NCBI GenBank assembly: GCA_946406115.1 | Contig: OX291543.1 | Span: forward strand, 27,492,815-27,556,814 | DNA from: Apoda limacodes | Taxonomy: Eukaryota > Arthropoda > Insecta > Lepidoptera > Limacodidae | Direction of reading: 5' to 3' | DNA: 64,000 bases | Position numbers and translations under genes: made by a program | Notes under the pieces: model-generated | The model's input: only the letters and a program-made list of their open reading frames with translations | Told to the model about the DNA's origin: nothing | Database searches by the model: none | Shown here: piece by piece, positions 32,501 to 43,871 of the stretch | Position numbering within the stretch: position 1 is the stretch's first letter | Layout: each line of letters begins with the position of its first letter

Positions 32501-35500
32501 GGAGAATCGTTTCCAACATATATACCGGTAACATTCATCTACGGAAAACTTCTTATATGCTAAGTTAAGCAATGTCGGGCGTCAATGGATAGGTGACCGC
32601 CTATTAGTAAATTTTTTTGAGCTCCTCCGTGCTTTGAAGGGTTTGTTAAAACTTAGGTTGTTGTATATATTTGGTGGACTTCCACGTAGGACTTATAAGC
32701 GGCCTAAAAAATTCTAATAGTCGAATGGCCACTAACTCGACAACGTCTGGGCCAGCCCGATGGGTATAAGCGTCCTTTCTACCACTACTACTTCTACTAT
32801 TAGTTGCTCACCTAAAATTCCTGTTGAGGTCCACCCCGACACACGCTCCCCCATACCGGGCTCGATTTTTTCTCCACATTCGGTCATGAGTATGGGTGTA
32901 TTCGTAGCCATCCGGATTTAACACTGGCACTATATACCTGTCATGTTTTAAAATAATATTAGATTCTATCTCATGAACCGTGATAGTCAGACAGTTGAAA
33001 TTTTCACAGATAATGTATTTTTGTTGCCGCTATAACAACAAATACTAAAAATACAGAATAAAATAAATATTTAAGGGGTTTCAGGGGGGTACAGCAAACG
33101 TGATTTTTTTGCCGTTTTTATAGATAATGGTACGGAACCCTTCGTGCGCGAGTCCGACTTGCACTTGGTTGGTTTTTTATTTCTAAAATATTTTAAATAT
33201 GTTTTAAATCTATGTATATATATCTATATTTAAATATATAAATATATACAACTTTCTAGTGATTTGTAAAGTCCGAGTACATAAATCTTACAAACACACA
33301 AAATCTTCATAGAATTAAGAAATACAATATAATATACATACATAGAAATAATCTTTCTTCGTTTATGACTCCCTGAAGGTTAGAGTATATATTATACTTG
33401 CCATATCTATGAGTAAAGATGCAGTCAAAATATTAAACTCGAGCCAGGACTTGTACCTCCAACCCTTACAGTCCGTGTAAACGCTCTACCATTGAGCTAA
33501 CGAGGCACAAGTATTTAAAGTATTTATTTATATTTAAATATAGGTATACTATTAAAAAAAACTGATGTTTTTGTGTTTTCAAGCGCGTTAATCTTAAGAG
33601 CTACCACTTCAATTTAAAAGATAGTTTTTGCCGTCTTTTGAGGAAGGTTAAAAATTATATAAAGTTTAGGCTACGACCTTAAAGTGCAGTACCCATAACC
33701 GTCAACCGATTCACAGCTATTCTAAAACTATTTATAACAAAATATAACAAAAGTTAAAGAGTTTGTAAGTTTGAATGCGCTTATAAAAAATGTTTTTAAT
33801 AAAAAAAATTACAAAATGTTTTTGAGTTAGATAGCCTATTTTTGGAGGAAGATATGTAACCAGTATCCCATTTTTATTCTATTACTTACCAGTCCTTGTT
33901 GGTGATGGAGTATGGATGGTCGTGGAAGTTTTTTAAAATTATATCTGCTATGAATGTCACTACAGAGGTACTGATCCATTCTCTGGAGTGTATGGACGCG
34001 TCCATCCACACTGCTGTATTTGTAGCGTTACTATTAGATATTTTTAACATCTGAAACAAGAACTTTTCAATGTAAAACGACAATAAAAACAGGCTAAGTG
34101 CGAGTCTGACTCGCGCACCGAGGGTACCGTACAGACTTATTATATGTAGATAGTTCATCCATAATGAGATAAAGTCTCACAGGTTTATGCCTTAATTTTC
34201 AGTTTTTGGATTTTTTTCTATATTTGATATTTGAAGTACTCTACACTTTTAAATTATTTGTGTCACAATATGCGACCAAAATGACGGAGTTGGGGCATAT
34301 TATTTTTACAAATTTAAGTGATCGTAGTCTTTAGTGTTTGATATTCATTATAACAACTTTCAACTTGATACCTTCCTGCGTTCTTGATATAAAGGGACTT
34401 GACAGACAGACAGACAATCTTTTTTTTAATATGTTCTAAGTTCTAACTATAAATTTATAAACTTCGGATTTTTTCTTATATTTGTGATGTAAGACCTTGC
34501 TTCGTGTTAAATTTCATGATTCTGCGACAACGGGAAGTACCCCATAGATTTTGATTTATTTGTGAATGCCAACATATGCGACAAAAATGGCTTTTTTTTT
34601 TTTATTGCGTTGACTTAGAAGCCTGATATTTTACAGCTTCAAGGGACCGTAGAAATTACAGACAGAAAGATAGACAGAGACATACAGACCAAGACAGACG
34701 GACGGAGACAGACAGACATACAAACAGACGGACAACCAAGTGATTCTATAAGGAACGGAACCTTAAAAATTTATTATTACTTAGGTTACTTTATTTTTTT
34801 GCCCTAATATAGCTCAAGAGACAAAATTAATACAATTTATTTCTTTTATCACTATCCGTCAAGGATTCATTTAGTAGGATATCGTAGGAATCCTATGTGC
34901 TGATGACCAAATTTAGCGTAGGAGAAGCGGCGGGTAAAGACAGTGCAGTATAAAAAACGTTGTCTGTCCGTCTGCGTCTGCCCAATCTTTAAACTCAATT
35001 TTGATCAACTTCTGGTTATCCGATTGTGTTGCAAATATACATGCACGTTGGGTTCATATAACAATTCAATATAAAAAAAACCTTGTCTATCTGCGTCAAA
35101 TCTTTGAAATAATTTTATCAAAAATAGAAACTTATGTTTAATAGTATATTTTATCATAAGTGTGTTTGTTTTATTATAACCCGAGCCGAAGCCACACGTG
35201 TACTTATTAAACGACTGTTTTATGTAGTTGCAAAAAAAATATATTTATCTAAAATTATATTATTTTATCTTATCTTTATTTGATAAAGCAAAAAGCACTA
35301 GTGCGTAATCGACAATGTTCGCACGCAAAACATCTGGGTACGTATAATATTATCACTGTTTAAACTACTGTATTTTTCTTCTGTAATCAACTTTTAAACT
35401 ATATATATATATATACACTTGTTACTTCCTACAGTCTATAACAACAGGATACAGGTTTTTCGTGAATACCTTGATATCTCGTCCTTCAACAGATTTCCCA

Positions 35501-35603
35501 ATGCTGGAAACAGTACATATTGATGGATAGTCCTTCTCTAAATCATCCAGAAATGCATATATCACATTAAGTCTGTGGTACCTCTTCCAATCCATTAATT
35601 TTC
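29284..35603 (-). CDS. Zinc carboxypeptidase (M14A) gene C, complete catalytic domain
   Basis: Exons right to left: 35603-35470, 34050-33890, 32937-32812, 31649-31544, 30710-30564, 29523-29284. Together they encode 304 residues, the size of a mature carboxypeptidase A. Order: [15 protein letters not shown], zinc ligands in [70 protein letters not shown], His196 in LSFHSYFE (Tyr198 kept), YKRDPCPDY, Tyr248 in [11 protein letters not shown] with Ile255, Glu270 in [10 protein letters not shown]. All catalytic residues are present. Ile255 implies CPA-like specificity. Exon lengths and phases equal those of gene B. No signal peptide or propeptide exon was found upstream; a candidate N-terminal exon is at 36758-36610. 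It converges on gene B. Confidence 0.93.
29600..29815 (+). pseudogene. RTE-clade C-terminal fragment in intron 6 of gene C, antisense
   Basis: The plus-strand reading, with one frame slip, gives [20 protein letters not shown] and traces of the tail; it aligns with the fragment in intron 6 of gene B. Stops and small indels make it more decayed. It lies opposite to the direction of gene C, whereas the gene B copy is sense. Confidence 0.65.
30564..30710 (-). CDS. Gene C exon 6: third zinc ligand
   Basis: The acceptor is attttcag and the donor AGG|gtaaca; 147 bp. It encodes [37 protein letters not shown] and LEGGTTMAR. Confidence 0.93.
30768..31110 (-). mobile_element. Lepidopteran non-autonomous element in intron 5 of gene C
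   Basis: It runs from ctagcttttaccagcggctctgtccgg through cccacgtgaaat, attcctgcaggaac and ccaaatttcagctcaattggatgctccgtt to actttcgcatttataatattagcatgga. Relative to the copy at 18121 it is inverted. Confidence 0.65.
31544..31649 (-). CDS. Gene C exon 5
   Basis: The acceptor is atttttcag and the donor AGA|gtaaga; 106 bp. It encodes [17 protein letters not shown] and [18 protein letters not shown]. Confidence 0.93.
32040..32366 (+). mobile_element. Lepidopteran non-autonomous element in intron 4 of gene C
   Basis: Starts atcctactaatattataaatg, passes ctcaatcacgcttcaaccactggatggat, tttgcgggaataactataac and ends ccgtatttagggcgggcggagccgctggcaaaggctagt. A near full-length copy of the family. 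Confidence 0.7.
32561..32760 (+). mobile_element. 5S rRNA-derived SINE
   Basis: Positions 32561-32603 read taagttaagcaatgtcgggc...ggataggtgaccgcct, the 3' half of 5S rRNA (standard: AAGUUAAGCAACAUCGGGC..GGAUGGGUGACCGCCU). They are followed by gagctcctccgtgctttgaa, a lepidopteran repeat body. Not a functional 5S gene: the 5' half is missing and there are indels. Confidence 0.65.
32812..32937 (-). CDS. Gene C exon 4: NPDG / DLNRNF segment
   Basis: The acceptor ends gacag and the donor is AG|gtgagc; 126 bp. It encodes [34 protein letters not shown] and VDLNRNF. Confidence 0.95.
33070..33180 (-). mobile_element. Fragment of a dispersed repeat (GAGTCCGACT family)
   Basis: Contains tacggaacccttcgtgcgcgagtccgacttgcacttgg, the inverted form of the head at 34085-34135 and 39990-40030. 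Confidence 0.6.
33437..33507 (-). repeat. tRNA-like sequence (SINE head or decayed tRNA)
   Basis: On the minus strand: TGCCTCG, A box TAGCTCAATGG, a pairable anticodon arm (TTTAC/GTAAG) and B box GGTACAAGTCC. The 3' acceptor strand pairs at only about four of seven positions, and the loop lacks the usual U33, so a functional tRNA is unlikely. Confidence 0.45.
33890..34050 (-). CDS. Gene C exon 3: zinc-binding HxRE motif
   Basis: The acceptor is ttgtttcag and the donor TG|gtaagt; 161 bp. It encodes [36 protein letters not shown] and SITNKDW. Confidence 0.95.
34083..34775 (+). mobile_element. Dispersed non-autonomous element in intron 2 of gene C
   Basis: It begins aggctaagtgcgagtctgactcgcgcaccgagggtaccgtac and ends with GACA/GACG-rich repeats and ctataaggaacggaacctt. 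Fragments of the head are at 12945, 33145 and 39990. No coding. Confidence 0.6.
35470..35603 (-). CDS. Gene C exon 2: start of catalytic domain
   Basis: The acceptor is aaattttag and the donor AAG|gtattc; 134 bp, entering in phase 1. It encodes [19 protein letters not shown], then [18 protein letters not shown]. Confidence 0.93.
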
Positions 35604-36268
35604 CTAAAATTTTTATTACATTAAATAGTTTAATGTAGTTGGTAATTTGTTCCCCACATATTTGTTAAGAGAGTATGGTACATAATTAATATTAAATATA
35701 TATAAATATATATTAATTATTAACATAATAATTAAAAATATTAAAAAAATACATGCTCACCTTTTCTTTTTTCATTGTTAATATTTGGATTAACTTTTTT
35801 TATATAAAGAGTTTTATGGAAAATTATATTAGATTTTCGTTTCGCTGTAAAAAAAAAACTAATGTTTGTTATATAGTTGCAAAAACCATTTAGTTATTTC
35901 CCTACCTATTAAGAATCATCTGTCTACTTTACCATATGTCAAATATTTCAAAGTAAATTAGTTTTGTTAATAAATTGTATTGTTTATATACTTATGAAAA
36001 TACAAACATACCTTTTATTAAAAGTAATGTTTGTTCAACGTTAACCCTTTTACCAATTGATATTTTTATTTTCTTTGTACAAAGCTAATTTCAAAACTGT
36101 GCTTATACAGAAATATGTAATTAGTTATATGGAATTATTAAAGTGTTTTGTATGTCAGTCTCAATTCTTAGTTTTATCCTAGAAATCAAAAAAATTTTTC
36201 GAAAAATAGCTTATGATTTCTTTTCTATTTTTGAAATTCGCTTTGTTCAAATAGTGAATGAAAAATTA

Positions 36269-36298
36269 CCATTAGCGGCACTAGTGGACATCAGGAAT
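36269..36298 (-). CDS. Possible 30-bp mini-exon upstream of gene C exon 2
   Basis: Bounded by tgagag and gtaatt, it would be phase 1 to phase 1 and add EFLMSTSAAN just before G-KLMDW, in the place where gene B has LLNSPKQSH. The acceptor has a weak pyrimidine tract. Speculative. Confidence 0.2.
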
Positions 36299-36609
36299 TC
36301 TCTCAAGTAAAATGTGTTATGCTATTTCTAGACCGTAATACGATGATAATTATGAGAAATATGTATTTAACTATATAACTGTTTTTTCTTTTAAATTTTG
36401 TTAAGTCGGGTTTCGGTGTTCGCCTTGCGATTGTACCAATAAATTTTATACTTAAGTACAGGTTTTTTAATACTACTGGCTTTCGGTAAAGAAAAACATC
36501 GTGTAATGGTCTATGGGCCAAGCCCAAGGTGAGGTTAGGCCATGCTCGGACAGTGAGGGAGGATGTAGGTAGGCTGGAAGGTAAGGAAATTCACTTTAAA
36601 CGTTTTTAC

Positions 36610-36758
36610 CTTTAGGACTTTTGCGGCGAGGTTGTGTTTGTGTACCATTTTCAACGGGTTCTTTTTTGTCCAATTTTGCATCTTCGCATAAATAAAATTC
36701 TTCTAATGCAGTCGTTTCTAGAATATTTTTTTCTACCGTTACGCTCATTTTAATATCA
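36610..36758 (-). CDS. Candidate first coding exon, possible N-terminus of gene C
   Basis: A strong acceptor (tttgtttttcag) precedes TGATATTAAA and an ATG at 36748; the donor is AAAG|gtaaaa. The 46 codons (MSVTVEKNILETTALEEFYL, CEDAKLDKKEPVENG, TQTQPRRKSPK) are acidic then basic, with no signal peptide. The donor is phase 1, matching exon 2 of gene C one kilobase downstream with only a possible mini-exon between. The acceptor implies a non-coding leader exon further upstream, or that this is an internal exon (the frame is also open to the acceptor). Its function is unknown; it may belong to another gene. Confidence 0.5.
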
Positions 36759-36827
36759 CTGAAAAACAAAACGAAGATCAAACACGTATAAAATGAACTA
36801 ATATAGTTTTATAATATTTAATTATAA

Positions 36828-39559
36828 ACTAGCTGACCCAGTAAACGTTGTATTCCTTTAGTCCCCTCTCCCTTATATAGGTATAATCAAAATATATAAC
36901 CTCTGCCCATCTGGAATAATGAACATTTTAAATATAGATGCGGAATCAAAGCCCAAAACTTCCTGACTTTGGAAACTGGTTGCATTCGACTCAGAAAGTC
37001 ATTTATAGAGTTTGCTATCATTTGCTACCGTTTCCTTTCATTTCAAAAAATGCACTTTCTAAATGCACTTTTCATGGTATGTAAAAAAGTAATAACTATT
37101 TGATTAATAATAAGTAAAATAAGCCTAAATTGGGTATTCAGGGGTTTTTGAAGTACGCTGATCACGAATATGTTCAAAAAGGTCTCCAAGGTACATGGAC
37201 ACCAGGTAGCTTATTGGGAATAGATTACGACAGAATGTGGCATTCGAGAGAAAAATGTGTGCAAGTAGGTCTTACCTATCGAGACCAGTGAAAATACGTG
37301 CATATATATTTTTCTTTCGAATTTCAAAGTCTGGCTTACTCGAGACCGTTCCCAATCCCGGCCTTACTTTAAATTCTCCCAAAATGATTACTTGGGGTTT
37401 TTGGGTCGTTGATCATGAATGTGATATCCAAAAAGTGGTTTTAGGGTCAAGTTTCTTGCGAATAAAGTGAGAAATAAGTAAAGCCACAGAGGTGACCTAC
37501 GACCGCTTCGCTTTGGTTACCAGACACCTGAAGGAGTTTTTTGGGCAACATCTTATTAAAGCTAAGTGTAATGTTTATGGGATTAAATTAATACCCACTC
37601 AAAGACCACAGTAAGTTTCGCCATTATTTTATCTGCGAGTAATATTAAATTTATGATATCTTTTAAAGTTCATTTGAATGATATGCAGTAAAAGGTAATT
37701 TTATCCTTCATTAAATGCATATGGTAACAAACATATCAAACAGGATAAGGAACAATACTATATTGGTCAAAATTGCTTTGCAAGTAACCTCAACTTTTGC
37801 TTTTACTTCTTAAAAGATGAAAACGGTTATTGTGAGTAAATCTTAGGAGATAGATAAGTGCTATCGCGGACTTTTTTTAGACCTTATTAAGACCTTCAAT
37901 TCTCTAGTCTACCTACATTATTTTGATATTATCTTAAAGTTTAGCTAGCATGTGCCATGTCAGTGCTTGAAAATATTATTTTTTACGATTTCATTGAGGA
38001 TCTTCGATTTTTCAAACAATTTCTTTAAATACCTAAGCGAACATATATACAGACAACCGCGAAAAGCGTATGTATACTATGTGTGTGCCTTTGAAGCCAT
38101 TACTTGACCACAATTCCAATTTCAATTCCATTGATGCAAAACTTTATTGGGATTGAAATTGATTTCAATCGTAAGCGCACTGTTTCAGCTAGTGACTGAG
38201 TGAACTACAACTGGACTTTTTTGACAGTGGCACGTGCGGTGTCCTCTCTATCTGTGAATGCATTGTTTACTCGATGTAAGAACATACCTACCGAAATATC
38301 CTTTTTTACATAAAATGTATATCAAGTGGTGGTCGTGCTTCATCTGTCAGATATTTAGAAAAGTAGCGTAGGAATAAAAAAATGGATTTTATTAACTTAA
38401 GATTACGCATCCCATAAGCATCGAGGTAAACAAAAAGTTCCTTTATATTGAACTTTGTAGTTTGTATAAAACATCTATGTTTTACCTATAAATTATTGAA
38501 AAACGTTCCAATTAAATAGACACTCGCATTTAATTCTAGAAACTTTTGCCTTTAGCTTTTTTTGAACATTTGTAACTAAAATTTAGTTAATACACACATT
38601 TATCAATTTAGTAACCTACAAAATAAAATCAAAAACACTGTGGTCGGTTTGTAATGCAACTGTCAAAAACTGATGTTCATTAAATTTTTAACCTATTTAA
38701 AAAATAATTTCATCCCTCTATGATCCAGACAAAAAGCTATTTTTCTATTGAATCAACAATTGTTTATCCATGCAAAAAAATAAAATGTTGGCTGGCACGG
38801 CCACAGACCTAGTATTTTTACGCTACACTAGGCACAGCAGACGTTGTTCTGTCTAGTTGATGCCCTGCAGCGCCCTCTAGTGGTGAGTTATAGCAAAATT
38901 GATAACAAAAACCTTCTTCATTTAATAATACGTCAATATGCCAAGCTTCATGATGATGAGGTACCAACAGGCACATTCAAATAAATTAATCATTATACAT
39001 TGTCAGCATAGTGGGATCACACTGCATATATATATATATATATACTGTCGTCATATTCAATACTAGACTCGACTTCTTACTTATATCCTACAACGTACAT
39101 TTGACTTATTTACATCATATCATATTGCCCACACATGGCGAAAAGAAGAAGCGGAAGTAGCTATAGTCAAAAAAACAAAATTGTGGTAAAACAACATAAA
39201 ACCATGTTGGCGCTAGAAGTGGTGATAGTTGAAGTAACTCTAGGTAAAACAACTCAAAAACCACTATCTTTTCTAGCATACATCTATTTTTAGAGTCATC
39301 CTCCTATTTGAGAAAAAAAAACATTTAAAAAAACGGTAAAAATGGGCATAATGGCCCATATCAGGGCCCCATTTTTCCAAGGGCTTTCGTTGGTGGCATT
39401 GGTGCGTATGTACTTTAGCTATAACTTTTGTCTCAAACTTTTTTGATTTGACCCCTCTGTTAAAAGCTAGACCCAAAAAATAGCGTGATTAGATTTCTCA
39501 AGGCTTCGTCAACACGCGTGTAATGCCCCTAGAGTTACAACCGTTTATAGAGTACGGTA
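36828..39559. other. Non-coding stretch with element fragments
   Basis: Starts with ctagctgacccagtaaacgttg (element head, similar to 46612). No gene is seen to 39559. A (TA)n run is near 39025. The frames at 37237-37470 (plus) and 39273-39476 (minus) carry no family signature. Confidence 0.45.
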
Positions 39560-39615
39560 AATGTTCAACATCAGGCTGACCATAGGCTTGTTTGCCACCC
39601 TAGTGGTGTTAAAAA
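39560..39615 (+). mobile_element. Jockey-type LINE 3' tip
   Basis: catcaggctgaccataggcttgtttgccaccctagtggtg matches 60850-60895 and, inverted, the tail at 62645. Confidence 0.55.
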
Positions 39616-40071
39616 CAGTATCAGTGCGTAAGTAGATAAAAACATTATTGCGATTTTGTTATCATGAAAATGTATCAAAAAAATCATAAAAGAAAATATA
39701 AATCATAGTAGTGTTTTTCTATTTCACATAAATATATAATAATCCAAAATATCTCGGGTTCCAACTCAGGGACATTGTTCCTATAAAAAATATGTTAGAT
39801 TTGTGGGTAGCTGCAAAACTAAATAAAAAGCAAAAATTTAAGCCCATTTATATTATATTTAAAGAAAATTTGAAATAGTATCATTTTATATTGTTTTATT
39901 AATTCTTTTTTACTTACTTATATAATTTATCGTATGTGTAATCTAAATTGAAAAACGTTGTGTGGCACGCGGGCATGAAGGTTTTACCGGCCAAGTGCGA
40001 GTTGGACTTGCGCATCGAGGGTTCCGTACCTACCATCATTTACGTAATTTACAAACACAAACAAAAAAAAG

Positions 40072-40130
40072 TGTGCCGCTAAGCGATCAGCCATCCAAGT
40101 ACTGACCAAGCCCGACATTGTTTAACTTGG
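40072..40130 (-). mobile_element. 5S rRNA-derived fragment
   Basis: The minus strand reads AAGTTAAACAATGTCGGGC then GGTCAGTACTTGGATGGCTGA, clearly the 3' half of 5S rRNA. It ends by a T-run, as expected of a retroposed copy. The 5' half is absent. Confidence 0.65.
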
Positions 40131-40554
40131 AATATCGTATCCAACAAACAAATGTGTTACTGTGCCTCTTAATGATAAGCTAGATGGCGATGTAACGGTA
40201 ATTTAAAATAATAATTGCTTAGGCCCGTCTCACACTTGGCCAGTTGTTATTATATATCCGTTAGCTCCCTCTGGGTACGGATCCTAAAAACAAATCGGTA
40301 GAGAACGTCACAAGTAAAAGCTAATCAAGTCTAAAAGGCAGGGTCGTAAGTTCGATTACCGAGACGTTGATAATTAACATGATTACGGGAAGATAGTGGT
40401 GCAAAGTGTCGGCACCCCCACTAATTGAAATGTGGGGCTTCTTGACTTGTTTATTAGATTATACGAAAGTTCTTGTGCAAGGAGTTGTCTTAGTATTTTC
40501 TTTCAGTAAGCTAAAGTACGAAAATAAATATATAAAATGTTAACGTAAGGTCTG
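40131..40554. other. Unassigned stretch
   Basis: No gene. It includes a B-box-like gtaagttcgattaccg at about 40348, possibly part of a tRNA-derived SINE. Confidence 0.3.
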
Positions 40555-41560
40555 TCGTTTTCCTTAGAGAATATTAAAACTTATTAACCGACTTCAAAAA
40601 AGGAAGAGGTTCAATGTTCGACGTGTATGCTTTTATATGTTTTTTTTTCTATGTATGTAGGTATATTGCTTAAATGTGTGCTTTTAAGAAGCGTTTTTGT
40701 TTATATATTTCGCAATGTGTTTGCCGATCGTAAGACATTTTGATATTAATGAAATACCAACAAAAAAATAATTGAATTTTTTTATAAAAAATACACCAAC
40801 TTCAAAATTCCACTAAAGAGAGAAAAATAAACCTAACGCAGATCTTGTAAGTTAAGTTTGACCCACCTCCCGGTGTTCGATTGAGTTGAAATTTTGCATA
40901 CACACGTAAATCGGATGACAATGCAATATAATGATGTCATAGAGCTGGTCTGATGATGAAGCAAGAAAGACCTCTGTAACGAAACGACGCTACCCCATAG
41001 ACACAGATTATATAATACTACATATATAGAGTTTGGGTTTGTTTGATTATGTATGTTCGGCCATAACTCCATTATATATAGAAGGATTTGCAAAATTATT
41101 TTTTTATTTAAAAGGTTTTCCTAGGTGGTGATGGTACATACATACCATGTAGTTATTTTAACTTTAACTTTTGGTCAAAAAAAAATGGTGTTAATTTGGA
41201 ACTGGTGAAACGCCTTTTACGTTCATAATTGTATAAAATTTTGTTACGAGTATGGATATTTTTAGTGTACGGAAAAAGCTATTCGGCACTTATAAGTAAA
41301 TAAATAAAAACTTTTAACAAAAAAAAAAAAAAACAACCGGCTTCAAAAAGATGCACTAAGAAGGTAAAAATAATTACTTATTTCCAAATATCTGATCTGA
41401 ATTACAGTTTGAAGTTGGTGTCTATGTACCTAACAGTTAAAAGTTTTTAATATAAGTAATTTTATCTACAATTGCAGTCGTTAACTAGCAAATCTACATA
41501 GTTAGCGGCAGCGTACAATCTACGTAGTTAACTAGCAAATCTACATAGTTAGCGGCGGCG
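40555..41560. mobile_element. Lepidopteran non-autonomous element(s), copy 1
   Basis: It starts accgacttcaaaaaaggaagaggtt. From about 41185 it carries gttaatttggaactggtgaaacgcctttta and tttagtgtacgg, then ccggcttcaaaaagatgcac and aataattacttatttccaaa. It shares these blocks with 55870-56300, where the last block is inverted. At 41475-41570 the segment tagcaaatctacatagttagcggc is tandemly duplicated. Confidence 0.6.
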
Positions 41561-43544
41561 TACAATCAGATAGTACAAATAGTAAAGTTATTCCTCTTTG
41601 ACCAATTATTGCCACAAATGGTACACCTAACACTAACACGTATCTCGCTTTGATCTGTCACCTAGCTCCACAGAATCGTTACCGTGCCAATTAATTGGCA
41701 TTTCACAGTATGGGTATACGCTTGTCTTGGTATCCGACAAAATCGTATGGTGAACATGCTCTTGCATCCAATTAAACACAATATTAAAAGGCGGGGTTAT
41801 CTTGAGTAAGATTATTAGCACTGTTACCGCCAAATTACGTGGTTATAATACGCAATTGCGTACGACAGTGATAAAACTTCTGTGACCCCAAGAGAAACTG
41901 GCCGAGCGTCACAGATTTTATTCAAAATTTTCCAATTTTCTGATTACTATGGAAAATATAGAAACCAAATTAACTGTTTGTCTTCCTTATAAATTAAACA
42001 TTCTTTTCATACATATTTTTGTTTTATCGTTACGGTATATATACAATTTATAATGTTTTTTCTAAAGCCGAATTTAATGTCATCTTTGGCATTTTTTCTA
42101 TCGAAAAAAAATATTCTAATCGTGTTCTTGGTTTTGTCGGTTCCTAGATATACTCTATTTTAAATCTTGCATTATTTAGTTAGTATTCTTCGATGTGATC
42201 TACAATATACCTATTCGATACTCTTACCTATGTCCAATCACAAAATCCCTTTCTCCGTAAACTAGGTATTTTTCATACACACGTTATAATTGACAAAGTA
42301 ACGTACAAACTTGTTAACTGACTCGTATTAAGGAGTTCGTCCCTATTTTGTTACGCTGTGTAGGTATACTAGGAAATGTAAATAGGTTTAAAAAAATTGT
42401 CAATACTCTATATTTTTTTTTACTAGAATAAAGGGGTGTCTTTTGAAATACAAGTATGGTTGTGCTGGCTCAGACTCTAGTATTACCCCCAATTCTCCTC
42501 TCACCAAATAACCCATGCCACTTTGATAATATGATTTTATTCTATTTATGGATCTTATGATAGAGTTTTGATTTTGCCTTGTTTTTATAATTACTTTTAT
42601 TTTACTATATGCTAAAGAGACATCTCAATGGTATATTTAGTTAAGTTAATTGCTTTACAAAAGATGTTAAATTGGTGTGGTGTGGTGTGGTGTGGTGTGG
42701 TGTGCCGCCAGAATAGTTTAATAAGGGTAATGTCACACTAGAAACCTGGAGAACACCAATTAATTTGCGCATAGAATGTCTAGAAAACGCTGTGACAGAT
42801 TAAAGCACGCTGCATACCTAGTGTTTTTCAAACTGTTTGTTTGTACCAAACTGTTAGTTAAATAGGGGGAGGCTTTTCTGATAACTCTCATTTAATGAGA
42901 TATTTTGTCTAGTTATTTTTAATATTACTTACATAGGAGAGTCGTTTATAAACGTGTTGAATTTTAGGGGGGTAAAATACTTTTTATTCAGCGTAGTGTG
43001 TATTGAGCAAAGCTCACGACTATCAAAAGACTGTTTTCAACACACTTGAAAGACAGTCAATACAAATTAAAAATTAGTTCATAGGCATAATTTATACTTG
43101 CTAAAATAAAAAAAAGACTGTTAAGTAAAAGGGAGAATGTGACTGCTAAAATATATAGTGTGTATCTTTTAACATTTTTAGAATAACCCTTAAAATATTA
43201 TGTTTCCTGAACTTAAAATAACAACAACGAAGAAAATAACAGAGAATTCTTATTTTCTGTAGGCAATCTAATGAATGATTTAAAGCGGCACGGGGATGGG
43301 CATGTTTCAGTGTAAGCTTGTGTAAACAAAACCATTGTTGGCTTCCTCCACCGGAGGCGACACCTTCGTAGAGAGATGGGGAGCAGAGAATAAAAATAAA
43401 ACGTTTTTTCAATAAAATACATCATTACTTTTCGGCCGCGGCGCTCGCCAAATGAGAATTTCTGGGCTAATAGCAACTGAATAAAATAACCAATTAATAG
43501 TGTTTATAATTAGATATGTAAGAGTTGGCTCCAGTCAACTCTCC
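41561..43544. other. Non-coding stretch with a pentamer repeat
   Basis: No gene seen. The (TGGTG)n run lies at 42673-42704. A GC-richer patch at 43300-43460 includes the phrase cggcgctcgccaaatgag, which resembles cggcgacctcgctaaatgag near 48263. Confidence 0.45.
42673..42704. repeat. (TGGTG)n microsatellite
   Basis: Six perfect pentamer units. Confidence 0.9.
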
Positions 43545-43690
43545 ATTTTTTTTTGTAAATATTATTTGGACAGCACACAGCGCCGTCTGGTCCCAAACTA
43601 AACATAGCTTGTAATATACTGTGGATACCAGACAACGGATACAACAACATATTTTGTAAATAGATACAAATTATATATAGAAAACACACA
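43545..43690 (-). mobile_element. tRNA-derived SINE, 3' body
   Basis: The minus strand contains ggatacc, tagtttgggaccagacggcgctgtgtgctgtcc; the same family as 44222-44465. Confidence 0.65.
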
Positions 43691-43729
43691 CACACAAACA
43701 TAATTTTTCAAAATAATGTATCAAACAGA

Positions 43730-43871
43730 TCGAATTTTCTAAAACAATTTCATTAAAACGAAGAGCAATTCGCTCGATGCACCTAAGTATTTCTTTCAAA
43801 TAATTATCCGACAAAAACATGGTAAGTTTCTTGCGGAGTTCGTTAGGATCTCCCGATCCCTCCCTAAGCAA
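43730..43871 (-). CDS. Unassigned protein-like frame
   Basis: The minus strand reads REGSGDPNELRKKLTMFLSD, NYLKEILRCIERIALRFNEI, VLENS, with balanced codon use. A possible acceptor (ttgcttag) lies at its start. No family is recognised; it may be a lone exon or a transposon remnant. It drifts into the neighbouring SINE. Confidence 0.2.

Noticed and set aside
33437..33507. Functional tRNA gene
   Set aside because: The acceptor stem does not close and position 33 is not U, so only a tRNA-like remnant is supported.
40072..40130. Functional 5S rRNA gene
   Set aside because: Only the 3' half is present, with substitutions and a T-run next to it, as in a retroposed fragment.
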